Assembly: GCA_902496455.1 (NCBI GenBank)
Contig: CABVAY010000067.1
Coordinates: forward strand, 1-7,010
Length of the DNA: 7,010 nucleotides
DNA from: an uncultured Collinsella sp.
GTDB lineage: Bacteria; Actinomycetota; Coriobacteriia; Coriobacteriales; Coriobacteriaceae
Reading direction: 5' to 3'
Of the stretch, positions 1 through 6,441 are shown one piece after another; position 1 is the first letter of the stretch, and the number at the start of each line of letters is the position of its first letter. Made by a program: the position numbers and the translations under genes. The notes below the pieces were generated by a model that did not search any database, had not been told where the DNA came from, and was given only the letters and a program-made list of their open reading frames with translations.

Positions 1-26
1 AAAGAAGGCCACTTAATGTGGCCTTC
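1..26 (-). terminator. Rho-independent terminator downstream of the P1-family hydrolase gene
   Basis: A perfect 9-bp inverted repeat (GAAGGCCAC at 4-12, GTGGCCTTC at 18-26) encloses a 5-base loop. Read on the minus strand it is followed by at least TTT, where the window ends, so the full U-tract cannot be judged. It lies 68 bases past the stop codon of the hydrolase gene. The plus-strand side has only GTCTTG after the stem, so minus-strand use is favoured, although a convergent gene outside the window could share it. Confidence 0.7.
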
Positions 27-93
27 GTCTTGCATAGGACTGTAGAGCAGCAAACGTAATGCCCGCCCGCCTCCGACCGACGGTCGAGTGAGA

Positions 94-1095
94 TTACTTC
101 GCAGCACCTGGGATTCCGTGGGAGGTTTTGGCGGTTTTGGCTCCGTTTACGATGGCGGTCTGTAGGGCCCTTACTGCGAGCATGCCCAGCAGGTCTAGGG
201 GAACGGCGGCGCTTGCCTGGGCGCCCAGTTTGCCGCTGGCGAGGGTGTAGATGGTGTCGCCGTCGTTGGTGGTGTGCGTGGGACGGATGGCATGTGCGTA
301 GGCGTCTGCGGCCATCTGGGAGACCTTGGTAGCTTGTGCCTTAGTGAGTTCCACGTTGGTGACGATGCAGCTGATGGTGGTGTTGGTGCGGTCGAGCGGC
401 ATCTGCATGGATCCGGCGGAGGCAAAGGCTGCGAGTTCCATGTCGACGATCTGGTCGCTATCGGCTGCGGCGCGCATGCCGGCGACCCACTCGCCGGTGA
501 AGGGGTCGACCACGTTGCCGCAGGCGTTGACTGAGACCACGGCGCCCACCTTGATGGGGCCGAGTGCCACGGCGGCAGCTCCAAGGCCGGCCTTCATGCA
601 GGTGGCAGGCCCCATGAGCTTGCCTACAGTGGCGCCGGTGCCGGCACCTACATTGCCCTGCTCGAGCGTGGTGGGGGTGTTGTCGAGCGCCTCGCGCACG
701 GCGGAGATGCCTGCCTCAATGTCGGGGCGTACGGTGGGGTTACCAAAGGCGAGGTCGAAGATACAGCTGGAGCACACGATAGGCACCTGTGTGGGGCCGA
801 CGGGAAGGCCGATGCCGCGGCTCTCAAGCTCGCGGGCCACGCCGCTTGCAGCCTCGAGGCCAAAGGCCGATCCGCCCGAAAGGCAGACGGCGTGGACCTT
901 GTCGACGGTGTTCTCGGGTCGCAGCAGGTCGGTTTCGCGCGATGCTGGAGCACCGCCGCGAACGTCAACGCCGCCGGCGGCACCCTCGGGCGCCACGATT
1001 ACGGTGCAACCGGTGCCGGCCTCCTCGTCCGTATAGTTGCCATAGCAAAAGCCATCGACATCGCAGACGTCAATGGCCTCGAGCAGTGTATCCAT
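94..1095 (-). CDS. P1 family peptidase / N-terminal-nucleophile hydrolase (MEROPS S58, DmpA/NylC-like)
   Basis: This 333-residue protein matches the S58/P1 family, which includes DmpA aminopeptidase, beta-peptidyl aminopeptidases and the nylon-oligomer hydrolase NylC. These are made as one chain and cut themselves into alpha and beta subunits, exposing a Ser or Thr nucleophile. Visible landmarks are the early glycine-rich segment SGGSAFGLEAA (73-83), GNVGAGTGATVGK (147-159), NACGNVVDP (190-198), the predicted processing site in RTNTT (cut between Asn238 and Thr239) and IRPTHTTNDGDTIYTLASG (270-288), which is typical of the C-terminal subunit. The cut would give chains of about 238 and 95 residues, proportions like those of NylC. 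There is no signal peptide, so it is probably cytoplasmic. The start is supported by AGGAG (minus strand of 1102-1106) six bases upstream. The true substrate is unknown; family membership is firm, specificity is not. It has its own terminator and follows another, so it is probably a single-gene unit. A CxxC at 108-111 is unusual. Confidence 0.9.
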   Translation of the reverse strand: MDTLLEAIDVCDVDGFCYGNYTDEEAGTGCTVIVAPEGAAGGVDVRGGAPASRETDLLRPENTVDKVHAVCLSGGSAFGLEAASGVARELESRGIGLPVGPTQVPIVCSSCIFDLAFGNPTVRPDIEAGISAVREALDNTPTTLEQGNVGAGTGATVGKLMGPATCMKAGLGAAAVALGPIKVGAVVSVNACGNVVDPFTGEWVAGMRAAADSDQIVDMELAAFASAGSMQMPLDRTNTTISCIVTNVELTKAQATKVSQMAADAYAHAIRPTHTTNDGDTIYTLASGKLGAQASAAVPLDLLGMLAVRALQTAIVNGAKTAKTSHGIPGAAK

Positions 1096-1156
1096 GTTTA
1101 ACTCCTATCGGTTTTCCGCCGCGCCTTGTGCCCGGTCGGGATCCGTACGGTACGCC

Positions 1157-1188
1157 AAAATTGTAGGCGCTGGGGAATACCCAGCGCC
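1157..1188 (-). terminator. Rho-independent terminator downstream of maf
   Basis: A perfect 9-bp GC-rich stem (GGCGCTGGG at 1166-1174, CCCAGCGCC at 1180-1188) has a 5-base loop. On the minus strand it is followed by TACAATTTT, a moderate U-tract. It begins nine bases past the maf stop codon and separates the DJ-1/maf unit from the P1-family hydrolase gene. The hydrolase would therefore need a promoter in roughly 1107-1156. I could not pick out a convincing one there. Confidence 0.8.
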
Positions 1189-1196
1189 AGATGCAA

Positions 1197-1778
1197 TTAC
1201 GAGAGTTTTTGAATCGCGCGCGCGACGCGGGCGATGGGTAGGCCCACCACGTTATAGAAGTCGCCCGAAATATCGTGCGCGAGCATGCGTCCGCCTGTGC
1301 CCTGAATGCCGTAGGCGCCGGCCTTGTCCATGGGCTCACCCGAGGCGACGTAGCGCTCGATCTGCTCGTCGGTGAGCTCGTAGAACGTCACGTCGGTCAC
1401 ATCGACAAAGGATAGGCTCTCGGCGGCATGCGGGGCGGCCGTATCGCCTGCCTTAACGATGCAGACGCCGGTTGCGACCTGGTGCGTGCGGCCCGAAAGC
1501 TCACGGAGCATGGTGCGCGCCTCGCCCTCGGTTGCCGGCTTGCCCAAAATCTTGCCGTCGAAGGTGACGATGGTGTCGGCCGCGACCGTCAGTTCTTTGG
1601 GCTCGGCATACTCGGCAGCAACGGCAGCCGCCTTGGCGCGTGCCAAGCGCTCGACAAGCGTGAGCGGAGCCTCGCCATCAAAGGGCGTTTCGTCGATATC
1701 CGCGGGAATCACGCGAATGTTGTAGCCTGCCTCGCGCATCAGCTCTATGCGGCGCGGCGATTGCGAAGCCAAAATCAT
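1197..1778 (-). CDS. maf: Maf family nucleoside triphosphate pyrophosphatase (YhdE-type, dTTP/UTP)
   Basis: Maf proteins hydrolyse non-canonical or excess nucleoside triphosphates to the monophosphate and pyrophosphate, a cytoplasmic house-cleaning role. The 193-residue protein has the family's usual length and all its signatures: the N-terminal SQSPRR loop (5-10), AADTIV (66-71) with the metal-binding/catalytic Asp68, LSGRTHQVATG (94-104), DKAGAYGIQG (151-160) and GDFYNVVGLP (172-181). DKAGAYGIQG is characteristic of the YhdE branch acting on dTTP/UTP rather than the YceF branch (m7GTP), so I assign the former by similarity. The ATG overlaps the TGA of the upstream DJ-1-family gene (ATGA, 1775-1778), which points to co-transcription and translational coupling. 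A GAGGG inside the upstream gene, nine bases before the ATG, may assist initiation. A terminator follows closely. Some Maf proteins are linked to septum or cell-division arrest, but nothing here tests that. Confidence 0.95.
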   Translation of the reverse strand: MILASQSPRRIELMREAGYNIRVIPADIDETPFDGEAPLTLVERLARAKAAAVAAEYAEPKELTVAADTIVTFDGKILGKPATEGEARTMLRELSGRTHQVATGVCIVKAGDTAAPHAAESLSFVDVTDVTFYELTDEQIERYVASGEPMDKAGAYGIQGTGGRMLAHDISGDFYNVVGLPIARVARAIQKLS

Positions 1779-2317
1779 AGTTGGATGCCCTCGGCGACCT
1801 TCTCGACGGCCTTGTCGCCAGCGAGCGTGCGCAGCAGCTCCAATGCAAAGGGGAGTGACTGTGCCATGCCGCTGGCAGTGATGATGTTGCCGTCTTGCGT
1901 GACCTTCTCGCCAGTATAGGCGCCTTCGGGGAAGCTTTTCTCAAAGCCAGGGAAGCACGTGGCGTGGCGCCCCTCGAGTAGGTCGAGCTCGCCCAGGATA
2001 AACGGGGCGGCGCAGATGGCGGCGACGTGCTTGGTCGCGGCGAACTCGCAGACCACGTCGCAGACACGCTGATCGGCGCGCAGGTTGGTGGCACCGGGCA
2101 GGCCGCCGGGCAGCACGACGCAGTCGTACTCGTCAAAGTTGATCTCATCAAAGAGCGCATCGCAGGTCACGGGGATCTGCAGCGAGCTTACGACCTCACG
2201 CGTGGGCATAATCGAGACGAGCGTGGCACGCACGCCGCCGCGACGCATGACATCGACCATGGTCAAGCATTCAATAGTTTCAAAGCCATCGGCGGCGAGA
2301 ACGGCAACGCTGGGCAT
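1775..2317 (-). CDS. DJ-1/PfpI family protein (DJ-1/ThiJ branch)
   Basis: This 180-residue protein has the length and motifs of DJ-1. With Met at 2317 as residue 1, the conserved nucleophilic cysteine is Cys102 in AAICAAP, the family's nucleophile-elbow motif. The equivalent of human DJ-1 Glu18 is Glu16, preceding VDVMRRGGV (22-30), which closely parallels VDVMRRAGI of human DJ-1. VVLPGGLPGATNL (67-79) is the expected strand-loop segment. Family members are described as glyoxalases, deglycases or redox-stress proteins; which activity applies here is not settled. The frame is open back to an ATG at 2341, but only the ATG at 2317 has a good Shine-Dalgarno (GAAAGGA, six-base spacer) and matches the family's usual N-terminus, so I chose it. 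A promoter-like pair lies about 40-65 bases upstream. The stop codon overlaps the maf start, so the two genes probably share one mRNA. Confidence 0.92.
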   Translation of the reverse strand: MPSVAVLAADGFETIECLTMVDVMRRGGVRATLVSIMPTREVVSSLQIPVTCDALFDEINFDEYDCVVLPGGLPGATNLRADQRVCDVVCEFAATKHVAAICAAPFILGELDLLEGRHATCFPGFEKSFPEGAYTGEKVTQDGNIITASGMAQSLPFALELLRTLAGDKAVEKVAEGIQL

Positions 2318-2322
2318 GAGGG

Positions 2323-2330
2323 TTCCTTTC
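2323..2330 (-). promoter_or_regulatory. Ribosome binding site fixing the DJ-1-family gene start at 2317
   Basis: The minus strand reads GAAAGGAA here, with six bases between AGGA and the ATG at 2315-2317. The in-frame ATGs at 2332 and 2341 lack any purine-rich sequence at a suitable distance. This decides in favour of the 180-residue form over the 188-residue one. Confidence 0.7.
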
Positions 2331-2353
2331 ATAGGCGGCATACAATTAGCCGT

Positions 2354-2382
2354 CTTATACCCCGAAGACCTCCGCTTGCCAC
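2354..2382 (-). promoter_or_regulatory. Candidate sigma-70-type promoter for the DJ-1/maf unit
   Basis: On the minus strand, GTGGCA (2377-2382, four of six matches to TTGACA) is followed after exactly 17 bases by TATAAG (2354-2359, five of six matches to TATAAT). Transcription would begin near 2347, giving a leader of about 30 bases with the GAAAGGA ribosome site in it. Position and spacing are good and the -35 is weak. The assignment is from consensus only. Confidence 0.45.
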
Positions 2383-2423
2383 GCTCGATTTCCCAATGAT
2401 TTTTCTGAGCAATGATTAAGTGG

Positions 2424-3737
2424 CTAGTTGCGCCTAAGGTGGACGACGGTCTCGCAGTGGAAGGTTTGTGGGAACAGGTCGACTGGCGTGATCTTTACGG
2501 GGGAGAAGGTGCCTTCTTCGACAAAGCGTTTGAGATCGCGCGCCAGGGTGGCCGGGTCGCAGCTCACGTAGGCGACATCGTGGGCACTCGTGCTGGCGAT
2601 AAGGTCGATCGCTTCGGGGGCGAGGCCTGCGCGCGGCGGGTCGACCACCAAGACGTCGGCATCCTGGTCGGGGAACTCGCGCACCGCGTCTCCGCCAATG
2701 ACGTCGACGTTATCAAGCTTGTTGATCTCCAGGTTACGGCGCAGGTCGCGCACGGCGGGGCCGTAGGCCTCGACGGCGGCGACAAAGTCGCAGCGGCGGG
2801 CGAGCGGCAGGGTAAAGGTGCCGGCACCGCAGTACAGGTCCACGGCAAGCTCGTCTTCCTGCGGATCGAGCGTTTCCATGACAAGCTCGATCAAAATCTC
2901 GGCACCCTTGGTGTTGACCTGGAAAAAAGACGGGGCAGACAAGCGCATCTGACCCTCGGTGATATTCTCGGTCCATGAGCCCTCTCCGGCGAGCATTTCG
3001 ACCTTGGAGACACGGCGGGCCTTCTTTTCGCCCTTGCTCATCACGCGTACGACACTTGTGGGGTGCGCGGCGTCTGCCAACACGCGCGAGACTTGCGAGC
3101 GCGGGAAAGAGCCCGTAGGCGTCCAGAGCGCCACCTCGAGTGCCTTGGTGCGACGCGAGGCGCGAATGCCCACGCGCTCAAGGCCCAGGTCGTGGCTGCC
3201 GCTCAGATAATTGAGCGCGCCGACGACCGATTTGAGTGCCTTGGGGAAGCGTTTGTCGAACAACGGGCACGAATCGACGGTCACGATCTTGCGAGGATCG
3301 ACACCGTGCATGCCAAGACGCACGCGGCCGTTTACAACGGTCGGCTCGAGTTCGATTTTATTGCGGTAGCCCCAATCATCCTTGGTGTGGCGGATGGGTT
3401 GCACCAGTTCATCGACTTGATCGGGGCTGAACTTGCCGATACGCTCGAGCGTGGAGCGCAGATTTTGCTCCTTGGCGGCGAGCTGTGCCGTGCGTGAGAG
3501 ATTGCCCCACGAGCAGCCGCCGCAGATGCCCACGAAGGGGCAGGGAGACTGAATGCGATCGGGGCTTGGCTCCAGAATCTCGGTGGTGCGGGCACGCATG
3601 AACGACTTGCCGTCCTGTACGACCTCGGCCTCGACGGTGTCGCCTGCCACGGCGCCCTGCACAAAGACGGCCTTGCCGTTGTCGGCGTGCGCCAGCCCGT
3701 CGGCGCCGTAGGTCATCGATTCTATAGTGAGCTTCAT
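2424..3737 (-). CDS. rlmD: 23S rRNA (uracil-C5)-methyltransferase, RlmD/TrmA family, with TRAM domain and Fe-S cluster
   Basis: The 437-residue protein (start taken at 3737) uses S-adenosylmethionine to make 5-methyluridine in RNA. An N-terminal TRAM-like RNA-binding domain (about 1-55) is followed by four cysteines for a [4Fe-4S] cluster: Cys66, Cys72 and Cys75 in CPFVGICGGC, plus Cys157 in DSCPLF. The C-terminal Rossmann-fold domain has the SAM-binding DLYCGAGTFTLPLA (300-313), DPPRAGL (366-372), the catalytic Cys393 in VSCDPATLARDL and the final HCETVVHL with the conserved Glu429. This layout fits RlmD and the related RlmCD, so the exact target uridine (U1939, U747 or both) cannot be read from sequence. 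An upstream in-frame ATG at 3773 would add 12 residues. It lacks a ribosome site and sits almost on the upstream terminator, whereas GGCAGGA lies just before 3737, though very close. No terminator is evident between this gene and the DJ-1-family gene. Confidence 0.9.
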   Translation of the reverse strand: MKLTIESMTYGADGLAHADNGKAVFVQGAVAGDTVEAEVVQDGKSFMRARTTEILEPSPDRIQSPCPFVGICGGCSWGNLSRTAQLAAKEQNLRSTLERIGKFSPDQVDELVQPIRHTKDDWGYRNKIELEPTVVNGRVRLGMHGVDPRKIVTVDSCPLFDKRFPKALKSVVGALNYLSGSHDLGLERVGIRASRRTKALEVALWTPTGSFPRSQVSRVLADAAHPTSVVRVMSKGEKKARRVSKVEMLAGEGSWTENITEGQMRLSAPSFFQVNTKGAEILIELVMETLDPQEDELAVDLYCGAGTFTLPLARRCDFVAAVEAYGPAVRDLRRNLEINKLDNVDVIGGDAVREFPDQDADVLVVDPPRAGLAPEAIDLIASTSAHDVAYVSCDPATLARDLKRFVEEGTFSPVKITPVDLFPQTFHCETVVHLRRN

Positions 3738-3783
3738 ATTCCTGCCTGTCATTCGCGTTGTTGTTCGCACCATGGTAGCAGGG

Positions 3784-3827
3784 AAAAGCGCCCCGCATCC
3801 GAGGCTTTCCTCAAATGCGGGGCGCTT
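3784..3827 (-). terminator. Strong intrinsic terminator downstream of ppk
   Basis: A 13-bp perfect stem (AAGCGCCCCGCAT at 3786-3798, ATGCGGGGCGCTT at 3815-3827) is topped by a two-by-two internal mismatch and a further GAGG/CCTC helix with a four-base loop. On the minus strand the stem ends in a run of four T followed by CCC. The stem is very stable and the T-tract short. It lies 23 bases beyond the ppk stop codon and only 46 bases before the methyltransferase start at 3737. Confidence 0.8.
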
Positions 3828-3848
3828 CTACAAACTGCTTCTACAAAC
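3824..3848. repeat. Two-copy tandem repeat between ppk stop and its terminator
   Basis: GCTTCTACAAAC occurs at 3824-3835 and again at 3837-3848, a 12-base identity with a 13-base period. One copy overlaps the outer base pairs of the terminator stem and the other ends two bases before the ppk stop codon. It looks like a small local duplication. No function is evident. Confidence 0.75.
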
Positions 3849-3850
3849 GA

Positions 3851-6430
3851 CTATTTCGTCTTGCCGGTAATGAGCGTCTTAAGACCCAGGCCGATCAGAC
3901 CCAGGCCCATGCGCACGCGGCCGGGGCGATGGCGCTCGATGGCCTTGGTCTTGCCGGCGGGCTTATCGCGACGGGCGCTCGTCTCGGGTGCGGGCTTGAT
4001 GACCTGCGGATCGGGCTGAGGTGCAGGTGCAGGCTCGGGCTCAATGACGGTCGCCTGGACCTCTTGGACCTTGGGTGTGGCCGGCTGCGGCTCAGGAGCA
4101 GGGGCGGGCTTTGCCTCGGCGGCGGGCTCCGGAGTCGCAGTAGCGGGCTCGGGCGCTTTCTCCACGGCGGGCTCTGCGGCAGCCTCGGGCTCATTCACCG
4201 GGGGAGCTGCAACCGCTTCCGGTTTGGCAGCTGCCCCGTGTTCAACATCGGCCTGAATGGCCTCCTCGGCCACACGTTCCTTCTCCTGTGCGCGCTGCTG
4301 CGCGGCGGCCTCGGCGTTGCGATAGGCACGCTCCAGCAGGGCTTCCTGCGAGTTGAAGGGTTTCTCACCCTCTGCACGCTCCACGGGGACCCAGGTGCCG
4401 TCGCTCGTGAGGCTGCGGGCCTTCACGTTGTCGCGCAGCTGCATGCCCATGTACTCGTGCACTAGGGCGCGGCAGGTGGGGTCGAGCACGGGGAAGGCAA
4501 TCTCCACGCGGTGCTCGGTGTTGCGCGTCATCATGTCTGCCGAGCTCAGGTAAATCATGTCCGAGTCCACGCCGAAAGCATAGACGCGCGCGTGCTCCAA
4601 AAAGCGTCCGACGATGGAGCGGACATGCACGTTCTCGGTCTTGCCCGGAACACCGGGCTTGAGGCACGAGATGCCGCGGATGATCATGTCTACGCGCACG
4701 CCGGCACACGATGCCTCGGCGATCTTGTCGATAACCTCGCGGTCGGTCAGCGAGTTGAGCTTAAAGAACACGCGGGCGGGCTCGCCGGCAAGGGCGCGCT
4801 GGATCTCGCGGTCAAGCCCGCGCATGATGAGCGGTTTCAGTCCGACGGGCGCCACACCCAGGAAGCGGTAGTCGCCGCGCAGGTTGCCCAGCGACAGATT
4901 GCGGAAGAACAGGTTGGCGTCCTCGCCGATGCCGGGATGGGCTGTCATGAGCATAAAGTCGCTGTAGAGTTTGGCCGTCTTCTCGTTAAAGTTGCCGGTG
5001 CCCAAAAGCGTGAGGCGCGTTAGCGCCATGCCCTCGCGATAGGTGAGCTGGCAGATCTTTGAGTGGCATTTAAAGCCCTCGGAACCATAGATGACGGTGC
5101 AGCCGGCCTCTTCCAGGCGCTCGGCCCATTCGATGTTGTTCTGCTCGTCAAAGCGCGCGCGGAGCTCCATGAGCACCGTGACCTCTTTGCCGTTCTCGGC
5201 AGCATCGATCAGCGACTCGCACAGGCGGCTCTGCTTGGCCACGCGGTAGAGCGTGATGCGCAGCGAGATGCACTCGGGGTCGTAGGCGGCCTCGTGCACC
5301 AGATCCAGGAAGGGGTTCATGGCCTCGTAGGGATAAAAGAGCAGCTTGTCGTGCTGCAGCACCTGCTCGCGGATGGAGCGGGTCATGTCGATGGTGGGAT
5401 TGGGCTGCGGCCTAAACGGCGTAAAGAGCAGCTCGTTGCGCAGGTGCTCGGGAATCTTGCCCTCAATGCCAAAGACGTAGCCCAGGTCGAGCGGGATATC
5501 GCAGGTAAAGACAGAGCGGCGCGAAAGCTCGAGCGCCTTGCGGATGGTCTTGAGCGTTGCCTTCTCGAGCGACCCCGAGACCGCGAGCACTACCGGCTGC
5601 AGACGCAGGCGCTTCTTGAGGATGCGCTTCATGTGCTGGCGGTAGTCCTCTTCCTCTTCGACGCCCTCGCCGTCCGGATCGATGTCGGCGTTGCGGGTGA
5701 CGCGGATCAGCGCACGATCCAGCGGCTTATAGGAGCCAAAGCAGCTGTCCAGGCAGGCGAGGATGACGTCCTCGAGCAAGATGTAGGAGTAGGTGCCGGT
5801 GGGCGAGGGGATCTCGACCACGCGGTTCATCGAGGCGGGAATCTCGATAAGGCCCAGCAGGCTCTCCTCGTCGGTGGCGCCGTCCAGACCACAGGCCAGA
5901 TAGAGCGCGCCATTGCGTAGGTTGGGGAAGGGGTGGCGAGGATCGATGACCAGCGGCGAGATGACCGGCGACACGTAGGCCTGGAAGTAGCGGGTTACAA
6001 AGGTGCGCTCCTCGGGCGTAAGCGAATCGATGCGGGCGCGGTGAACGCCCAAGGTGTCGAGCTTGCCCTCGATGCTCTTAAAGATGGACTCCCAACGGGT
6101 AAGGAGCCCGGGCATTTCGGCCATGACAGCATCGACCTGTTCGGAGGCGGTCATATTGCTCTTGTTGTCGACAGGTTGCTTTTTGAGCTCTGCCAGATCG
6201 GACAGGCCGCCCACGCGCACCATGAGAAACTCGTCGAGGTTAGACTCGAAAATCGACACGAACTTTAGACGCTCGAACAGCGGAACGGTCTCATCGAAGG
6301 CTTCGTCAAGCACACGGTTGTCAAAGCGTAGCCAGCTGAGCTCTCGGTTCTGCGTGTACGAGAAGTCGCGAGGCGGTTTGCGCAGCTTTGCGGCGGCTTG
6401 CTTTTTTTCGATTTTGCTCGGCATATGCAT
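3851..6430 (-). CDS. ppk1: Polyphosphate kinase 1 (PPK1) with an extra C-terminal tail
   Basis: PPK1 reversibly transfers the terminal phosphate of ATP onto a growing polyphosphate chain through a phosphohistidine. Landmarks are NRELSWLRFDNRVL (28-41) and FESNLDEFLMVRV (61-73) of the N-terminal domain, LLFYPYEAMNPF (363-374), LYRVA (394-398) and ELRARFDE (422-429) with the phosphate-contacting Arg396 and Arg426, the autophosphorylated His456 in KCHSK, GTGNFNEKTAKLYSDF (477-492) and the second active-site His613 in LEHARVY. The spacings Arg396-Arg426-His456-His613 are the same as I recall for E. coli Arg375-Arg405-His435-His592. The catalytic core ends near residue 709. The remaining 150 residues are an added tail: a charged helix-like stretch to about 731, an Ala/Pro/Glu-rich linker (about 733-817) and a basic segment ending in the Gly/Leu-rich MGLGLIGLGL. 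PPK1 is usually about 690-720 residues, so 859 is long. A second in-frame ATG at 6424 is an equally possible start; neither has an ideal ribosome site. Confidence 0.95.
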   Translation of the reverse strand: MHMPSKIEKKQAAAKLRKPPRDFSYTQNRELSWLRFDNRVLDEAFDETVPLFERLKFVSIFESNLDEFLMVRVGGLSDLAELKKQPVDNKSNMTASEQVDAVMAEMPGLLTRWESIFKSIEGKLDTLGVHRARIDSLTPEERTFVTRYFQAYVSPVISPLVIDPRHPFPNLRNGALYLACGLDGATDEESLLGLIEIPASMNRVVEIPSPTGTYSYILLEDVILACLDSCFGSYKPLDRALIRVTRNADIDPDGEGVEEEEDYRQHMKRILKKRLRLQPVVLAVSGSLEKATLKTIRKALELSRRSVFTCDIPLDLGYVFGIEGKIPEHLRNELLFTPFRPQPNPTIDMTRSIREQVLQHDKLLFYPYEAMNPFLDLVHEAAYDPECISLRITLYRVAKQSRLCESLIDAAENGKEVTVLMELRARFDEQNNIEWAERLEEAGCTVIYGSEGFKCHSKICQLTYREGMALTRLTLLGTGNFNEKTAKLYSDFMLMTAHPGIGEDANLFFRNLSLGNLRGDYRFLGVAPVGLKPLIMRGLDREIQRALAGEPARVFFKLNSLTDREVIDKIAEASCAGVRVDMIIRGISCLKPGVPGKTENVHVRSIVGRFLEHARVYAFGVDSDMIYLSSADMMTRNTEHRVEIAFPVLDPTCRALVHEYMGMQLRDNVKARSLTSDGTWVPVERAEGEKPFNSQEALLERAYRNAEAAAQQRAQEKERVAEEAIQADVEHGAAAKPEAVAAPPVNEPEAAAEPAVEKAPEPATATPEPAAEAKPAPAPEPQPATPKVQEVQATVIEPEPAPAPQPDPQVIKPAPETSARRDKPAGKTKAIERHRPGRVRMGLGLIGLGLKTLITGKTK
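3854..4303 (-). other. Segment encoding the accessory C-terminal tail of PPK1
   Basis: These codons specify residues 710-859, beyond the conserved kinase core. The first part (710-731) continues a charged, probably helical stretch. The middle (about 3980-4234) is low-complexity Ala/Pro/Glu with many PEP, PAP and PxP units and is expected to be disordered. The last 41 residues are strongly basic (RRDKPAGKTKAIERHRPGR) and close with a short hydrophobic Gly/Leu run and Lys/Thr residues. The hydrophobic run is too short for an ordinary membrane span. The reading frame is continuous with the core and there is no internal stop or frameshift. Confidence 0.8.
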
Positions 6431-6441
6431 CTGTCCGTTCA

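Noticed and set aside
326..1036. Open frame of 236 codons on the plus strand, opposite the S58 hydrolase gene
   Set aside because: It is the antisense shadow of a well-supported gene in high-GC DNA. The translation is low-complexity Ser/Ala/Pro/Arg with no recognisable domain.
2318..2341. Longer DJ-1-family protein starting at 2341 or 2332
   Set aside because: Neither upstream ATG has a ribosome site, and the extra residues are not part of the usual DJ-1 N-terminus. The ATG at 2317 has a well-placed GAAAGGA.
2395..2417. AATGATT repeated just past the methyltransferase stop codon
   Set aside because: It is a 7-base direct repeat, not an inverted one, so it does not form a terminator. In AT-rich sequence it is probably chance.
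2412..2978. Open frame of 188 codons on the plus strand, opposite the RNA methyltransferase gene
   Set aside because: It overlaps the SAM-binding and catalytic region of the methyltransferase. Its protein is Gly/Val/Asp-rich without a recognisable fold.
3738..3773. Longer methyltransferase starting at 3773
   Set aside because: There is no ribosome site, the start would be ten bases after the terminator T-run, and the usual N-terminus of the family begins at the later Met. The shorter form is preferred, though its ribosome site is close to the ATG.
3815..4465. Open frame of 216 codons on the plus strand over the PPK1 tail
   Set aside because: The Gly/Leu/Arg-rich product is what the antisense of an Ala/Pro/Glu-rich coding stretch gives. 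The PPK1 frame continues unbroken from the kinase core, so the minus-strand reading is preferred.
5063..5920. Open frame of 285 codons on the plus strand, opposite ppk1
   Set aside because: It lies wholly inside the conserved catalytic core of PPK1 on the other strand and shows no family motif. Such frames are expected by chance in GC-rich coding sequence.
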